From positions 193,248-234,198 of the forward strand of contig NW_003207807.1 in the NCBI RefSeq assembly GCF_000006405.1: a stretch of DNA of 40,951 nucleotides, in the 5' to 3' direction. Position numbers and translations under genes: made by a program. The notes under the pieces are model-generated. The model worked only from the letters and a program-made list of their open reading frames with translations. It ran no database searches and was not told the DNA's origin. This document shows, piece after piece, positions 1-10,849 of this stretch. How positions within the stretch are numbered: position 1 is the stretch's first letter; the number at the start of each line of letters is the position of its first letter. The DNA is from Perkinsus marinus ATCC 50983. Taxonomy: Eukaryota > Perkinsozoa > Perkinsida > Perkinsidae.

Positions 1-25
1 CACCCGAGGCCTAGAAGGATGGTCA

Positions 26-757
26 TCAACGCAACCCATACCGCGGCCTTACTGCATTTTGGCAATGTAACTTCACATAGGCTTCCTTGAGATGCTCCTG
101 CCGCTGGTGGTTCCTTTGCTCGGCATCCCGCAGCATGTACCGTGCCGAATTCCAGTCCCATTTGAACCTCTCGGTGTAGTCGTGGTAATGGGGTTCTGCC
201 TTGCACGCTCTCACAGGCACTCTATCGAACGGGTCCTCAGGCTCAGCTCCTCCGCTCAAGCTAACAGCGTCACTGCGCCACGAAATTACGAGACTTCAGG
301 TACCTCCAAATGTCGTGGCCAGTGGATGCACTGGAATCGTCGGCACAGTAGGCCGGACCGAGCCCAGGAGGAGGGAGAGAAGTCGATTTCTCAGTGACTA
401 TGTGATCCTTCGCGACATCCTGAGACACTAACCTGATGCGGATAGAAAATCCGGAACCGAGAATTGCACCCCCTGTCTCCCGAATGATAGACCAACCACC
501 TGTCCTACTTACCTGTATCACATTTTCTAGCACGGCTTCCACCTGAGACTCTATGACGAGGTCAGCTGAAGCATTCGATTCCACCGCCTTCCTCACGATT
601 GACAGCGGCAACTTGACCACCTTATCAGCAGAACAACACCTCTCTCGCTGCGACCACCCGCCCAAGTTACTAGCTTTAACCGGACAATGGCTGCATCAGA
701 ATCGTCGAGAATCTCAACTTCTGGGGAACCCTCAACTGCCGCTCGCAAACGTCCCAT
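26..757 (-). CDS. Uncharacterised spliced gene, possible histone-fold protein
   Basis: Exon 1 (757-671) starts at an ATG and encodes an acidic stretch with EVEILDDSDAA. It joins in phase, across a 50-nt GT-AG intron (670-621), to exon 2 (620-513), which encodes VVKLPLSIVRKAVES and then an amphipathic segment ending LENVIQ. The KLPLSIVRKAVES...VEAVLENVIQ pattern recalls the first helices of histone-fold proteins (NF-Y/CHRAC/CENP types), but the match is weak. Further exons run left; the last open stretch (about 259-26) is rich in charged and aromatic residues (ERFKWDWNSARYMLRDAEQR) and ends at a TGA at 28-26. Whether that last part belongs to the same gene is inferred from strand and spacing only. 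Confidence 0.4.
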
Positions 758-784
758 CAGGCTTAACACGGTCAAGCCACTACC

Positions 785-1039
785 ATGTACAACACCAAGC
801 CCCCTTCCGGAACAAAGAGCCCTCAAACGATGAGAAACTTCACTATCAAGATAGATGAGATCTACCTTTCGGCTATGAGGTTAACAGCAGCTAAGTTAGC
901 TGCTAACAAGCACCTGCGAGCCAAGTGCCTTGAGCAGATATTCGACCTGCTCGTTCAACCTCTTGCACAGCCAGGGCGAGCTGTAGGGGTGGAAGAGACA
1001 GCTGGGAGCAGCAAGGTTTGTAATATCTTCCTGCCCTAA
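785..1039 (+). CDS. Possible small ORF, 84 aa
   Basis: An ATG-initiated open frame encoding 84 residues with a helix-like, Ala/Leu/Lys-rich middle (RLTAAKLAANKHLRAKCLEQ). It starts 27 bp from the divergent gene on the other strand. No family is recognised. The minus strand here also has splice-like sites, so this could be a shadow of a 5' exon of the neighbour. Confidence 0.22.
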   Translation: MYNTKPPSGTKSPQTMRNFTIKIDEIYLSAMRLTAAKLAANKHLRAKCLEQIFDLLVQPLAQPGRAVGVEETAGSSKVCNIFLP

Positions 1040-1462
1040 CAGTGTCTTTCTCCTACTAACGACCAAAGCTCACAATACTATCTTAATCGTTTAGTTCAAT
1101 CGTTCAAAGTGAGAGCGTGTGGGTATATCTCGAGTACTATCGTGTGGCCGTCTAAGTTGCGAACCCGAAGTTGTCACCAGTGCCTAGGCCTCGCGGAGTT
1201 TGCTGATCATCACAGCGGGAGGCTTACTCGATGATGCAAGCAGCAGCAACAGGCGTATGGACCTTGCCGAACAAAAAGTTACCCTAGGCTGTTGCCGTTG
1301 GAGATGCCAATGAGCTATCACCAACACATTCTAGTATTCATGTAGCTTTATCCAGGAATTAAGCACCAAACCAGTCTTATAAAGAGATCGGATGTGTAAT
1401 CTCTCATGCAAGCCAGCGTAGCTTCAACGGGGTACAAAACTGATTTCATCCGTTTTAAAAAC
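1040..1462. other. Intergenic, nothing recognised
   Basis: No convincing open frame, repeat or RNA gene. The right end carries a run of five T on the minus strand (1461-1457), which is the Pol III terminator of the neighbouring tRNA-Lys. Confidence 0.5.
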
Positions 1463-1534
1463 ACCTCGGGCGGGGCTCGAACCCGCGGCCACGGGCTTAA
1501 AAGGCACGCGCTCTGCCGACTGAGCTACCGAGGC
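1463..1534 (-). tRNA. tRNA-Lys (UUU)
   Basis: Read on the minus strand the sequence folds as a full cloverleaf. The acceptor stem GCCTCGG pairs with CCGAGGT (one G-U), the D arm is GCTCAGTCGGCAGAGC, the anticodon loop is CTTTTAA (anticodon TTT), and the T arm GCGGG-TTCGAGC-CCCGC has a perfect B box. The anticodon stem has one mismatch. A T-run follows directly as Pol III terminator. No CCA is encoded, as expected for a eukaryotic nuclear tRNA. Confidence 0.93.
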
Positions 1535-1628
1535 TGGTGAATACAACACATCATAGAACGGATCAAAGTATGATTCATAGCGACAATCGAAAACAATCGA
1601 GAAAATCCTTCACCTACGGTTTGGCAGT

Positions 1629-2086
1629 TCAAACATCAATGATTCTCCAATAAATTCGGACAATTAAGATCACCATGATAAGCAACCTACCCAGCAGGCC
1701 GTTACCCGTGCGCCTGCTTATACCGCCTCCATGAAAGGCTCTTCCCCAGATCAGCACTCGGTATATCCTCCACAGTTCTCCCATGACCTCAGGCTTGAAC
1801 CCTGCTGGCACCTTTCGGTCGGCCCTTCCAATGCGTCGATCAAGGCCGTTACTGTTAACGCGGCGACTGAAGTCCTGCGCCTCCGACAAAGTGCAAATCA
1901 CCGTGCGCCGACTACCAAGGCTCCCTTCCTACCAAGCAGTGCCAGCTGCCAAACTCGAGCAGTGGTTTCCATGCTTGTTTCCCTTGCGAAAATCCGACAA
2001 AATCTCTTGAGTAAAGACGATTCAGAATCGACAATAAAGAGTGAGAAAGGCTTCAACTCTTGAAGTATTGCATGTGTTCGGCACAT
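1629..2086 (-). CDS. Uncharacterised protein with C-terminal membrane segment
   Basis: A minus-strand ATG (2086) opens about 58 codons (FSLFIVDSESSLLKRF). A short intron near 1910 probably leads into a second open stretch that ends at a TGA at 1631-1629. The last 25 residues contain a hydrophobic segment (LLGRLLIMVILIVRIYW), compatible with a tail anchor or C-terminal transmembrane helix. Around 1795 the minus strand reads GGGTTCAAGCCTG, a tRNA T-arm-like sequence preceded by GTGCCAG, so part of what looks coding could be an intron of the tRNA-like type seen elsewhere in this window. No family is recognised. Confidence 0.35.
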
Positions 2087-2428
2087 TCACTCCCCTCCTA
2101 CCGACCAGCGAGCGTGCATAACAGAAGCATCTCGACGCTTGGAGGCATGGTAAACTGTAGCCATGTACCATTGTGTCGACTATCAATCAGTGATGTAGGA
2201 TAAAAATCAATGGAGTATGAAGAGTTATAAAGTTAATATTATTCTATTTTGAACTATTCAAGTCTATATGGTATACACTGCTCTAATGCTAGTCTCCATC
2301 CGGATCGCACAGACAGAGAGCTTCACACTACTCCATCGAGACTAGACTCGCCCTCTTAACGCTGCTCGCATACACTGACGTTTAGAAAATGCATATTTAT
2401 CGTTGGCTGTACTCAACCATGATGGTGC

Positions 2429-4265
2429 TCAAATTTCGATGTCAGCAGCAGCGGACCCAGCAGAGTCATTGAAAAACCCGCTCGACACTAGCAATGCCAT
2501 AGCTTCATAGATCAGTTGATACTGGCCGGTCGTTTGCACCTATGAAAAATTTCGTACCCACCATCCCAGTCGAGTTACCATGAACGGTCGGCTGTTCCTC
2601 ATATCTTCAACAGTTGCCAATACGCTCACTGATGGAGTCTCTTCCTCTGCTTTTCTCTTCTGCTCGAAGACCTCCGATACGAGCCTCTCTAGTGCTATGA
2701 GGCAGCCTGTTCTGCCGACCCCCGCACTACAGTGGACTAAAATTGGCGCGTTTGCCGCTCCTTCCCGGTTTAAGACTCTCTGACGTGCAGTGTGGAAAAC
2801 CTGAGCATGAGAAACTGATTTCCCAACTATATAGCAAAAACTCATAGCAGCAAGCCGACGAAATTGGGCTCTAATTTCAAGAACAGTCGCTCTCCTGACC
2901 GACAACGAGAACGTCTCCTTTATTACTTTAAAGACTCTAACGAATTGATCAACCTCTGGTGTGCCATGGTCCGGCCAGGATAAGTACTGGTACTGAACGA
3001 CCTGTTTAACACGAATAGAGGCGTCCCCTTGGACACTGAGTTCAAACCTGAACGGTATCTCGGCGAGGGTACCTCGCAGGTGTGAACGTACACTCGTTTA
3101 ACGAGATTAAACTCGCTGCCAGGATCGTCCTCTTCATAAGCTACCGTACTCCCTCCTCCATAATGCTGATAAGATTCCTCCAACACAAGCTTCACGCGCC
3201 ACGAAATTCCATCGCTCTCAAATGCCATACCTAGCGAAGGCACTTCCAACACCTCAACCGTCACGCGCCACAATATTACTAGCTCCCATCGGTGACGGCC
3301 AGTACTGTACGCATTTGTTCCTGCCGTCTTCTCGTAGTTGACAAAGTACGAATATGACTTCACAACTGATCGATAGAGGGGAAGCATCTCTCAAGCGAAC
3401 CACTACTGCTACTAGTTAGTTCGGGTAGAAATTAGACTTCCAATAAAGTGAATGAGGAAACTCATGTAATGAGCAAGCCTACGAGTTATGCACTATCATC
3501 GACCAGAAGTCTTCTGCTGTCGACTGCAGTGGCGCTTGGGCCGCAATGAAGCCAGCATCGTCCTCCCCACAGTGAGCACCTCCTCCTATGTACCTTCACA
3601 GTGGCATAATCAGTACAGTACAAACGCCCTCCGCACTCCTACGAAGCATTGATGTATCGGTCACACTCGCCCCTCCCGACACGTGCTCTAGTGTCTTTGA
3701 AAGGGATGATATCCCTGCGTACCACTCCATAAGGAAGCTTCCGTACATCATACACTAACTACCTATACCGGTCCTGACCCTCCCCCCCTCGTTCGCACCT
3801 CCTGATCATCTCAGTCGTCTCGGTCATATACCTTCAATGGTGATGCAAGGAGGACCTGTTCTGTATCCGACCTTTCCTACCTCAGGATTCGGTACTCTAA
3901 GGCCAAGTCCCGCATTCGTAACTGCTCCTCAAACTGAAACAAAAACAACAACAACGTCCCTCCTTGTTCGAGAGTCCAAACACGTCGGCAGATACGGAGC
4001 CGCCGTGGACCATCACCACACTTAGGCTCGGCATAGGCAGGAGAGAATTTCAGAAAGGTGATGCTGGGTAATATCAGGAATTTAGTTGTACCACACCTCC
4101 TTCACTTCGCCCTATTACCATGTCGATCGGTATCGGCTGCTTCCATTCATCTGGGTTAACCCTAACGATGCTGCTGAGACTCCCATTAGAAGCAGTGGGA
4201 GGGGCCGTCATAGTAAACTTACACTGAGGCATAAGGACAACCTCAGTCGAGTTCTGTGAGCTCAT
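2429..4265 (-). CDS. Classical protein tyrosine phosphatase
   Basis: A receptor/non-receptor-type PTP domain is spread over several exons. In order: FEEQLRMRDLALEYRILR; the substrate-entry motif RDIIPFKDTRARVG...RYINAS; FIAAQAPLQSTAEDFWSMI; CQLREDGRNKCVQYWP; the WPD loop QYQYLSWPDHGTP (about 2977-2963); the catalytic P-loop HCSAGVGRTG (Cys and Arg intact, about 2735-2710); and the Q-loop-side motif VQTTGQYQLIYEAM. These motifs match the order and spacing of an active tyrosine phosphatase. Introns resolved by motif continuity include about 132 nt in phase between WPDHG and the P-loop, and 42 nt before VQTTGQ. Stop codon 2431-2429. The N-terminal ATG at 4265 (MSSQNSTEVV) is the best available start but is not proven. 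The protein should dephosphorylate phosphotyrosine in the cytoplasm; its substrate is unknown. Confidence 0.88.
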
Positions 4266-4411
4266 CAGTCCGGCAGCTCCTCAGGCGCTTGTAACCACCA
4301 CAAAACCCTCCCGAACTTGTGCGAACGCAACTCCACTATAGATTTTCAGAAATCAGTGGCTTCACTAACACTTCACGGCTTCACATGTGAGGGCACTAGA
4401 CCAATTTCATA

Positions 4412-5547
4412 TCATGCAGGTAGGCGACCACAGAGCTTCTGAATGAGCTCCAATAAAGGCGTGCACTCCTTCTGGTCGATCAAACTAAACTCCTACAATA
4501 GAACAAATGATGACCACTAAGACCAGCTATAGGTATACCATAACAAAGTACATGAAATGCTTGAAGGCGTTGTTGACATGAGCCTCGGCGCCAGAGTCCA
4601 CGATCTGTGTGAAGTGACTGTGATACACGTGGGCGTAACTGGAGGCTCAACTACGGCGGTGACTGAGTACGACCAAGACTAGGCTACACTCGGAAGAGCC
4701 TTCTGAAGAGCTTCTTGACAGTTGGAATGAAGTTGCTAGGAAACGGCACACCTGTATGCCAACAAAGTAGAGCATCCATCGTCAAGGCAATGGCTGCCAC
4801 CTTCCTCTGTAGGGAAGATAGTCTTATTTGCTAGATGCGAGTCCACCCATTTCATAAGTAACTCTGTATACCTGAATTCGATGTACATCACAGACAACAA
4901 CAACAACGACAACAACAAAAAACGACGAAAACGACGAAAACGACAACAAAAACGACAAAAACGACAAAAACAACAACAACAACAACGAAAACAACAATAA
5001 CAATAACAATAATGAAAACGAAAACGAAAACGAAAACGAAAAAGAAAACGAAAACGAAAACGAGAACAACAACAACATCGAAAACAACAACAACCACTCA
5101 CACAGGAGCTGCACACCGCGTTGGAGTAAGGTACTTGGTCTCATCGGCCCAGGCATACTCGTAATGTTTACCGGCCCTCATCTCAGGGCACGATTCACTG
5201 GTACCTACTCAGTTGACCTAGACCATGACCATGATGCTCCCTGGCAATTTACAAAAGTCGCTGATTGCTCCTAGTAGAAGGTTTATCTCATTGAAGATGT
5301 CCAATGTCTTCACAGCAATCCACTCGTACTCATCCGCACCAGGAGGGACCTTCACTGCAGCCTCCAAGTCACCAGCCCCAAGGGTAGCAGCGGCCTTCGT
5401 CGTGAGCGAGTACCTGTCTGAGCCGATCGAGGCTTCACGAGGAAATGAGGAACCTCCTAATAGTTGGATTAGCGAGTAAGGGCTTCCCGACAGCCATGGT
5501 TGAGTGTGTGTGCAAAAGCTGAGAAGAAAATTGGATGGATGTAGCAT
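4412..5547 (-). CDS. MOB1-family kinase co-activator
   Basis: Clear Mob1/phocein family member, an adaptor that binds and activates NDR/LATS-type AGC kinases. Exons in order encode AAATLGAGDLEAAVKVPPG, EYEWIAVKTLDIFNEIN, LLLGAISDFCTSESCPEM, HYEYAWADETKYL, YTELLMKWVDSHL, GVPFPSNFIPTVKKLF, RRLFRVYAHVYHSHF, EAHVNNAFKHFMYFVMEF and a tail ending GRLPA. The zinc-ligand Cys pair (ISDFC...ESCPEM) and the His pair (YAHVYHSHF) are present. Five introns were placed by frame. One of them holds the large CAA/CGA microsatellite (about 4891-5097). The start is uncertain: the ATG at 5547 gives a continuous frame but an unusual N-terminus, and earlier exons may lie beyond the inserted element at 5609-6515. 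Stop 4414-4412. Confidence 0.9.
4891..5097. repeat. Degenerate CAA/CGA/AAAACG microsatellite in a MOB1 intron
   Basis: About 200 bp of purine-rich trinucleotide and hexanucleotide units (CAA, CGA, AAAACG) on the plus strand. It fills the intron between the MOB1 exons ending TRCAAPV and starting YTELLMKW. On the gene strand it is a long T-rich tract leading towards the 3' splice site. It opens long spurious frames of Val, Phe or Leu that are not coding. Confidence 0.9.
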
Positions 5548-5608
5548 CCAAGACTCCGTCGAAAACCAGTTTACTCGAAATGACTCTGCGCTCGCCCAAC
5601 GTAGCAAC

Positions 5609-6515
5609 CCGGGTGTTCAAGAAACAACATAGAATAGGCTCCTGAGAGTGCTGTTGAATAGCGCTTTTGAAGTGTTCTCTTGTAATCACGTTCAACGAAC
5701 GCGCTCCCGAAATATGTCGGGAGCTCTCCTGGGAGTCAGCAAAAATTCTGTTCAAATAACAGAGCCTTGAAAAGCGCGCTTCAAAACCGCTCTTGAGAGA
5801 TCTCTTTGCATCGCTTCGCTCGTAGCGCAACTTTTGATCGATTACTTTTGTACTTAGCATCTTTGACAGTTGGAAACAACGAGCCTCTTTCTTAATGAAA
5901 GAGGATCTAGTAGGCGGTTAGTGACTAACGGTTAGTCACTAACCACATACCTTAAGACAGGAAAAAACTCAAGAAACTAAGGTGAGATCGTTTCACTAAC
6001 AATTTGTGAGTGAAACTTAAAAGTAAACTTTGAGTGAACTTACCCCAGAAGGGGTAAGTTTACTCAAGTTCCTCAGACTCACTCTTAAGGTAAGAAACCT
6101 TATGATCTAACGCTATTTTTTCAAGAACGGTGAATAAGGGGGTTAATTTGTATCACTAACCCACGTTCTCAAGAACGTACTTTAGATTTCGGTAAGGCCC
6201 GGCCCACCGGCGGTGGGGCTCACTCCGACCTTAACTCGCGGAATTGGAAAACTAACGTCACTACGCTCCGCCAAAATCAATGAGCGCGCGCCTCAAATCC
6301 TGTGAACACGATTTCAGGAGCGATGAGAACTCTCCTGGAAAACGCAATCCTAAGAGCACTCTCGGGCGAGCGAAGAGTACTTATTTAACATGCCGAGGAG
6401 CACTCTTCAGAGTGATCATGGGAGCGCTCCTGAGCGTAGTTCATTGAACGCGTTTTTGCCCACTCCTCTCCTGGGAGAGCTCCTGGGTTTGACAAAGGCT
6501 TTTTTGAACACCCGG
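5609..6515. mobile_element. 907-bp DNA transposon-like element with terminal inverted repeats
   Basis: The ends are inverted copies of each other: CCGGGTGTTCAA at 5609-5620 and TTGAACACCCGG at 6504-6515, with similarity continuing a few bases inward. The flanks carry AAC on both sides, a candidate 3-bp target duplication. The interior is rich in sub-repeats (GAGAGCTCCTGGG, GAGCGCTCCTGAG) and short palindromes, for example the TTAGTGACTAACGG / GGTTAGTCACTAACC region near 5920-5945. No transposase frame is visible, so it is non-autonomous. It sits between the divergent 5' ends of MOB1 and the ubiquitin-like gene, only 37 bp from the latter's ATG. The 3-bp duplication would suit PIF/Harbinger-like elements, but this is a guess. 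Confidence 0.7.
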
Positions 6516-6552
6516 AACATCACTGTACGTGTCGTCTTGATAATCGTTTCCA

Positions 6553-6980
6553 ATGCTCCGTCGACCGTCAAGCTCGGTGTTTCTCAAAGTGGAGAGGCCC
6601 AGCGAGGACAAGACTTTATGCATACTCACACGTACTGACGAGCTTATTGTCACCATCAAGGTAAGGGTGACTCATTCCCTGCTGACAATCTGCTGAGGAC
6701 AATAACCTTTGCTCAGCACAAGGTGTCCACCATGATGGAACAAGACCCTGTTGACTCAGAAAACGTCCGTCTGATCTTTAACAACCTAGTAGGTCCTCGG
6801 AACAGAGTCAGTCGACTATGTTCTGATGCTGATCAGATTCTGGAAGACCATTGCACAGTGAGAGATGCAGGCCTCACTGATGGCGAACGTGTTGATCTAC
6901 TTTTAAAACTGCCCGGCACCGACTCTTTCGAACCGATGCCGAGCACGATTGAACCTTCATTAGACATGTCCGTTGTGTGA
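6553..6980 (+). CDS. Ubiquitin-like domain protein, 121 aa
   Basis: Exon 1 (6553-6660) starts MLRRPSSSVFLKVERPSEDK and runs to DELIVTIK. A 62-nt GT-AG intron (6661-6722) follows and exon 2 (6723-6980) continues in phase. The second half, VRLIFNN...ILEDHCTVRDAGLTDGERVDLLLKL, follows the ubiquitin beta-grasp pattern (ubiquitin [20 protein letters not shown]...LHLVLRL). The first strand pair would be KTLCILTR/DELIVTIK. There is no C-terminal GG, so it is a ubiquitin-like fold rather than a conjugated modifier. Its partner is unknown. The start lies 37 bp after the right end of the 907-bp element, which may contribute promoter sequence. Confidence 0.7.
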
Positions 6981-8874
6981 GACGATGTTGATCCTTACTA
7001 CGTGTTGCTTTTCATTACAACGAAACACTGGGCATTCATCACGGAGGAGACATGAGCCTCTTACGTAACTCGCATGAGAATACTCTACTGGCAACATGAT
7101 CAATCTCATGGCGAAAAGTTGTAAGTTGGTTAGACTCATGTAAACACTCGAGGAGGGTGGACCGGTGGGCGGCCGCCACGGCCAAGTCGAGGAACCGATC
7201 CGCTAATATTCCCTGAAAAGCAATCTCACAGAAAATGTCATAGGAAACCGTAAAAACATGACATTGCAGCAGACTAGACCAGAAGGAATGCCCTTACATT
7301 GAGGATATCGTCCGCGATGTGTCCGACTAGTATGCCCTCAGCATCATCACCAACTACTTGCAGCAGTGTATCCAAAATGGCTATGCTCAGGAAACTGAAA
7401 GAGGTCGCTGTACCGATGCTGAGAATTATTCTCACATTGAATCTAAGTCTTTCACTATCTTCTCATCGTCGTGGTCCACGCACTCCCCTATCTCGGGGAT
7501 TCTCACTGCATGGTCGACGCTCGATCTCGAGCGGTCTAACTATGGCAAGATAGACTTAGATTTATGGCATTTGCTCCAAGAACATAATACGAAGTAATAT
7601 GCTATACTAATTCAAAGGTTATATCGGACAGCTTCGTCCGACACAATCGGGAGGCTCAACGGCGAACAGCAGACCCCTGAGTGGAGTAAGCCACAACCGG
7701 ACACTCCAAGGGGAAACCTGCAAGTCTTCGGTCTTCTCGAACAGATTTCCCAGTGCGAGTTTCCTCAAGTGGAACCAACCATCTCCTTCTCAATGAGAAT
7801 TGAACGTGAATTGATCAAGGCTGAATTCTCATTCAGTTGGCGTGTTTGTGCATCTATTTTTCCAACACTCTAGCCTTGATCAATTCACGTGACCATGCGA
7901 ATATATTTTCTCCACATGATCCTCCACGTTCGATCATCAAGCCGTGTATTCATTCTCTCGTTACCTGTCGAGATGGTCCTCAGGGATCCCGAACCCGACC
8001 GCCAGAGGATCTCCTCGATGAAGAACCAGTTCAGCCCATAACTCATCACCTCCGTCAGCTCACCACTTGACCGCCCTCCCATTAACGAGTCGCGGCCATT
8101 GCCTTGCCGACTGAGTCTGGCCTCGAGCAGACCGACCCAATTGGAAGAGTACGCCCCCCTTCTCCTTCGTCTCTTTACACTTTGACGAGATATATCGCCT
8201 TCTCAAGGAGCTTGTCAACGTATATCATAACCTTTTCAACCAACTCTCTGGAAGAAGGTTGAAAGTTCGGTTTTAGTCCTGCAGGACGCTCCCACATCCG
8301 AGCGGTTCTTCTATAAAACGACCCGTGAGGCCCAGTCTAGCCCGGTAGGACATATGCCGCTATGGATCCGACCGACGGAGAGGCCGGGAGTCCCTTCAAA
8401 GGCTGGCAAATCCGAGCGCATGGTATGTCAGGTGATGGGGGGTACCAGTGCAATCAAGGCTGAGTTGACGGGCACTTTCTTCAGCGGAGATGATTCGTGG
8501 TAGTCGCAACATAACACTGTGAGATAATTTCACAATAAAGACCGTCAGTTGTTGTGATGTGGATTATCATTCGAGTATGTTGAACTAATCTGGCACGGAG
8601 AGTAGTCCAATTAGGGAGTCTAATCATGATTCGTAAAAATTTGGGAAACAGGGAGAGCTTCAGTCTTATAGGGGCGCCTCATATCCAAGAGAAGCTTTAT
8701 TGAGAATATGGAACTATGATAGTCAGCACTGTTGCCTACGAAGATCTATGGACGATAGATCGAAACCCGATCTCATTCGAGTTCAATCGTGAACTAGTCG
8801 CAACGCGCGGAGTGCCCGTCGTTACCTTCTGTCCTTGACGTCTCCTCAATGCCTCAACACACTCCTCTGCAGCC
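6981..8874. other. No gene recognised; contains a perfect 19-bp inverted repeat
   Basis: Short open frames (for example 7299-7597, plus strand) show no family features. The notable structure is a pair of perfect 19-base arms, ACGTGAATTGATCAAGGCT at 7804-7822 and its complement at 7872-7890, separated by 49 bases. No tRNA, repeat family or convincing exon was found in the rest. Confidence 0.4.
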
Positions 8875-9057
8875 TCACGCACCTGCCCAGCGGAATGAGG
8901 GCTTCTTACGAGCAGGTTCGATGATTCCTACAGCCTCCCTTGACAACACAGCACTCATCTCATCAACAACCTCGTGAATGAGATTTCCCACCACGCTGGC
9001 AACAAGGCTAGAATAACTCTGGTAGAGGAGGTCTCTCTCAGACTTATGCGGAGGCAT
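8875..9057 (-). CDS. Possible small or partial gene
   Basis: An ATG at 9057 (MPPHKSERDLLYQSY) opens a frame with helical character (SLVASVVGNLIHEVVDEMSAVL). A possible intron near 8880 leads to EECVEALRRRQGQK further left. It begins 48 bp after the stop of the RING/EF-hand gene on the same strand. No family is recognised; it could be an independent small protein or downstream exons of a longer gene. Confidence 0.3.
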   Translation of the reverse strand: MPPHKSERDLLYQSYSSLVASVVGNLIHEVVDEMSAVLSREAVGIIEPARKKPSFRWAGA

Positions 9058-9104
9058 CGTCTGAGCGTCATAATTGTTGAATATATAACGCAACAGCTTC
9101 AGTG

Positions 9105-10826
9105 CTATTCGGTTTCACCAAAGTGCATGCCATGGATGTAGTTGTGGTAGATCTGGTCACCAACACCGAATGGCTCGTTGAACTCCTCAAAAGTGAGCTC
9201 TCCAAATTCGTGATAACTGCATTAGGAGTCATCTTTCACTACGTACGAAGAAACCTTTCCTCATCACCCGAGTGAGTCCCATATGAACAAGGCCAGCTCC
9301 TTCAATTCGAAAGCTCGAGTAAAAGAAGGCTCCCCACTAGGACTCACACAGAAGGTCTTAATGATAGCCCTGACGACCTCATTACGGGCTAAAGAGCCTA
9401 GGGCAAAGCCTTCCCAGTTGCAGCTGTCGTTAACACCCACCGCTCTGGTCCCCGTCCCAGAAATCGAACCACGCTAGTGGATGAGCGTCTAGGTCGGGAA
9501 TTTCGTTTGGTCGCAAGTTGAGGTCTTCAATCTTGATGCCGGTGAAATTTCTGAGGAGGTACCTGTGGTCGGGAGTTCAATCCCTGGTATCGGCACTTCA
9601 TGGTCAACAAGCAAATACGTGCAGCTCAACAAGGGCGTCAATTCACGACAGAACCTACTCCCGCAGCCCTCTACGAGGCTCCACGAATTCCGCGAGGGTT
9701 ATGGAACCATCATCGTCGGGATCCCACACACTCCAATTTTCCTCGATCAACCTGAATGATACATAACCGAACGAGTCCCGCCATGCGTCATACTCGACAA
9801 GTTTGTCTCTTCGCACTGGCAGAACTGCTCCAATCGCGCCGAGGACCTCCTCCTTATCAAGAGTGCCCCCATAGTCGGTGTCGCAGAGCTGGAACCACGC
9901 TCTGGGATCCTGACAACAGCGGCGCGGGTCTCGTAAGCACCCCTTAATGGGATCTGGTGCACTGAGGTTCGAAGAACACACCTTGAAGACGTCAGGTAAG
10001 GTCTTAATGTCGCTAAATCTCCCTCTACATATAGGACACTCGTGCACTGCTAAGTGGCCCGTCCCACGTGCCTCTTTCCTGGACAGACAAGTTCCAACAC
10101 CGACAGCGGTAGATTTCTACACGTTTTTAGCGATTAATCGCTTGATGCACTCTGTATGGAAGTAGTGGGGACATATTCGTCTACTCTGCAAACGGAGAAC
10201 ACCTACTGGGAGACGATAAAGTTCGAAGTAGCAGATGGCGCATTCGTTGTATCTGCCTTCAGAATAACGAGAATGTGTTCGAGCAAGGCACAGCCTGACC
10301 TCTCTGCTAGGCTCAATGATTCGTACCGTTGCGACAATACTGTAGGTGCCAGCCACTGTGGAAGGATCTCCTGCTTCACTACAGTGAGCACCTAGTGTCG
10401 GGTAGAGGACGTGTACCACAGCTGAAGGCGACGAAGATCGTACCAATCCAGTTTGGTCATTCCTCCACTCCCTCTCCGATTCGACGGCCCTGACTATATC
10501 ACAGGGTTCCTCGGTATCCCATGACAACGTGAGCACCTTAAGAGGGAGAATCCCGTTATGGATCTTCCATTGAATCGCCCCGACTGGAGCCTCAACATAA
10601 TTTCGGCTCACATTTTCGGCGAGGCGCCATACGCCGACAAAGTGGCGCCGCCTAGAATAGAACATACCCTGGTCGGGAGTATGGTCATCAGGCTCGTTGA
10701 AGAGCAGAAAATCATCTTCGGTCCAATCGGGATGCCTCGCCTGAATGCAACGATTACGCAGTCAACAACATGAAACTTCGTAACAGAGGTCCCCGATAGC
10801 TGGCTCGGTTGAGCTGAGCCCCATTG
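9105..10826 (-). CDS. RING finger plus EF-hand protein
   Basis: The start is an ATG at 10826 (MQWGSAQPSQLSGTS) followed by a 46-nt intron. The large second exon carries a long unrecognised region and then a RING finger: CAICYFELYRL, RRICPHYFHTECIKRL, and after an intron HECPICRGRF (eight metal ligands present). Next come three EF-hand-like loops: WFQLCDTDYGGTLDKEEV; WSVWDPDDDGSITLAEF; and, across introns, WFDFWDGDQSGSLARNEV. A last exon has GELTFEEFNEPFG. The stop is 9107-9105. RING plus repeated EF-hands is an architecture I recall from alveolate proteins; the likely role is a calcium-responsive E3 ubiquitin ligase (inference). The intron at 9658-9563 contains an antisense tRNA T-arm-like sequence. 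Confidence 0.85.
9563..9658 (-). other. Intron with antisense tRNA-like 3' end (RING gene)
   Basis: A 96-nt GT-AG intron between exons encoding RRGLRE and YLLRNFTGIKIEDL; the join keeps frame. Its 3' part reads GTGCCGATACCAGGGATTGA followed by ACTCCCGACCACAG, which is the complement of a tRNA T arm and acceptor end (GAGTTCAATCCCTGG). Confidence 0.7.
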
Positions 10827-10849
10827 CATTTCGAATGCATTAAATATCA

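Noticed and set aside
3040-3065. GTTCAAACC, a B-box-like string
   Set aside because: It lies in the PTP exon encoding FELSVQGD before the WPD loop and lacks the flanking T-stem pairing.
4736-5156. Long minus-strand frames of poly-Val, Phe or Leu/Ser
   Set aside because: They are translations of the CAA/CGA microsatellite in a MOB1 intron in three frames.
9455-9475. B-box-like sequence GGTTCGATTTCTGG on the minus strand
   Set aside because: It encodes WFDFWDGD in an EF-hand of the RING/EF-hand gene, so it is coding and only an imperfect match.
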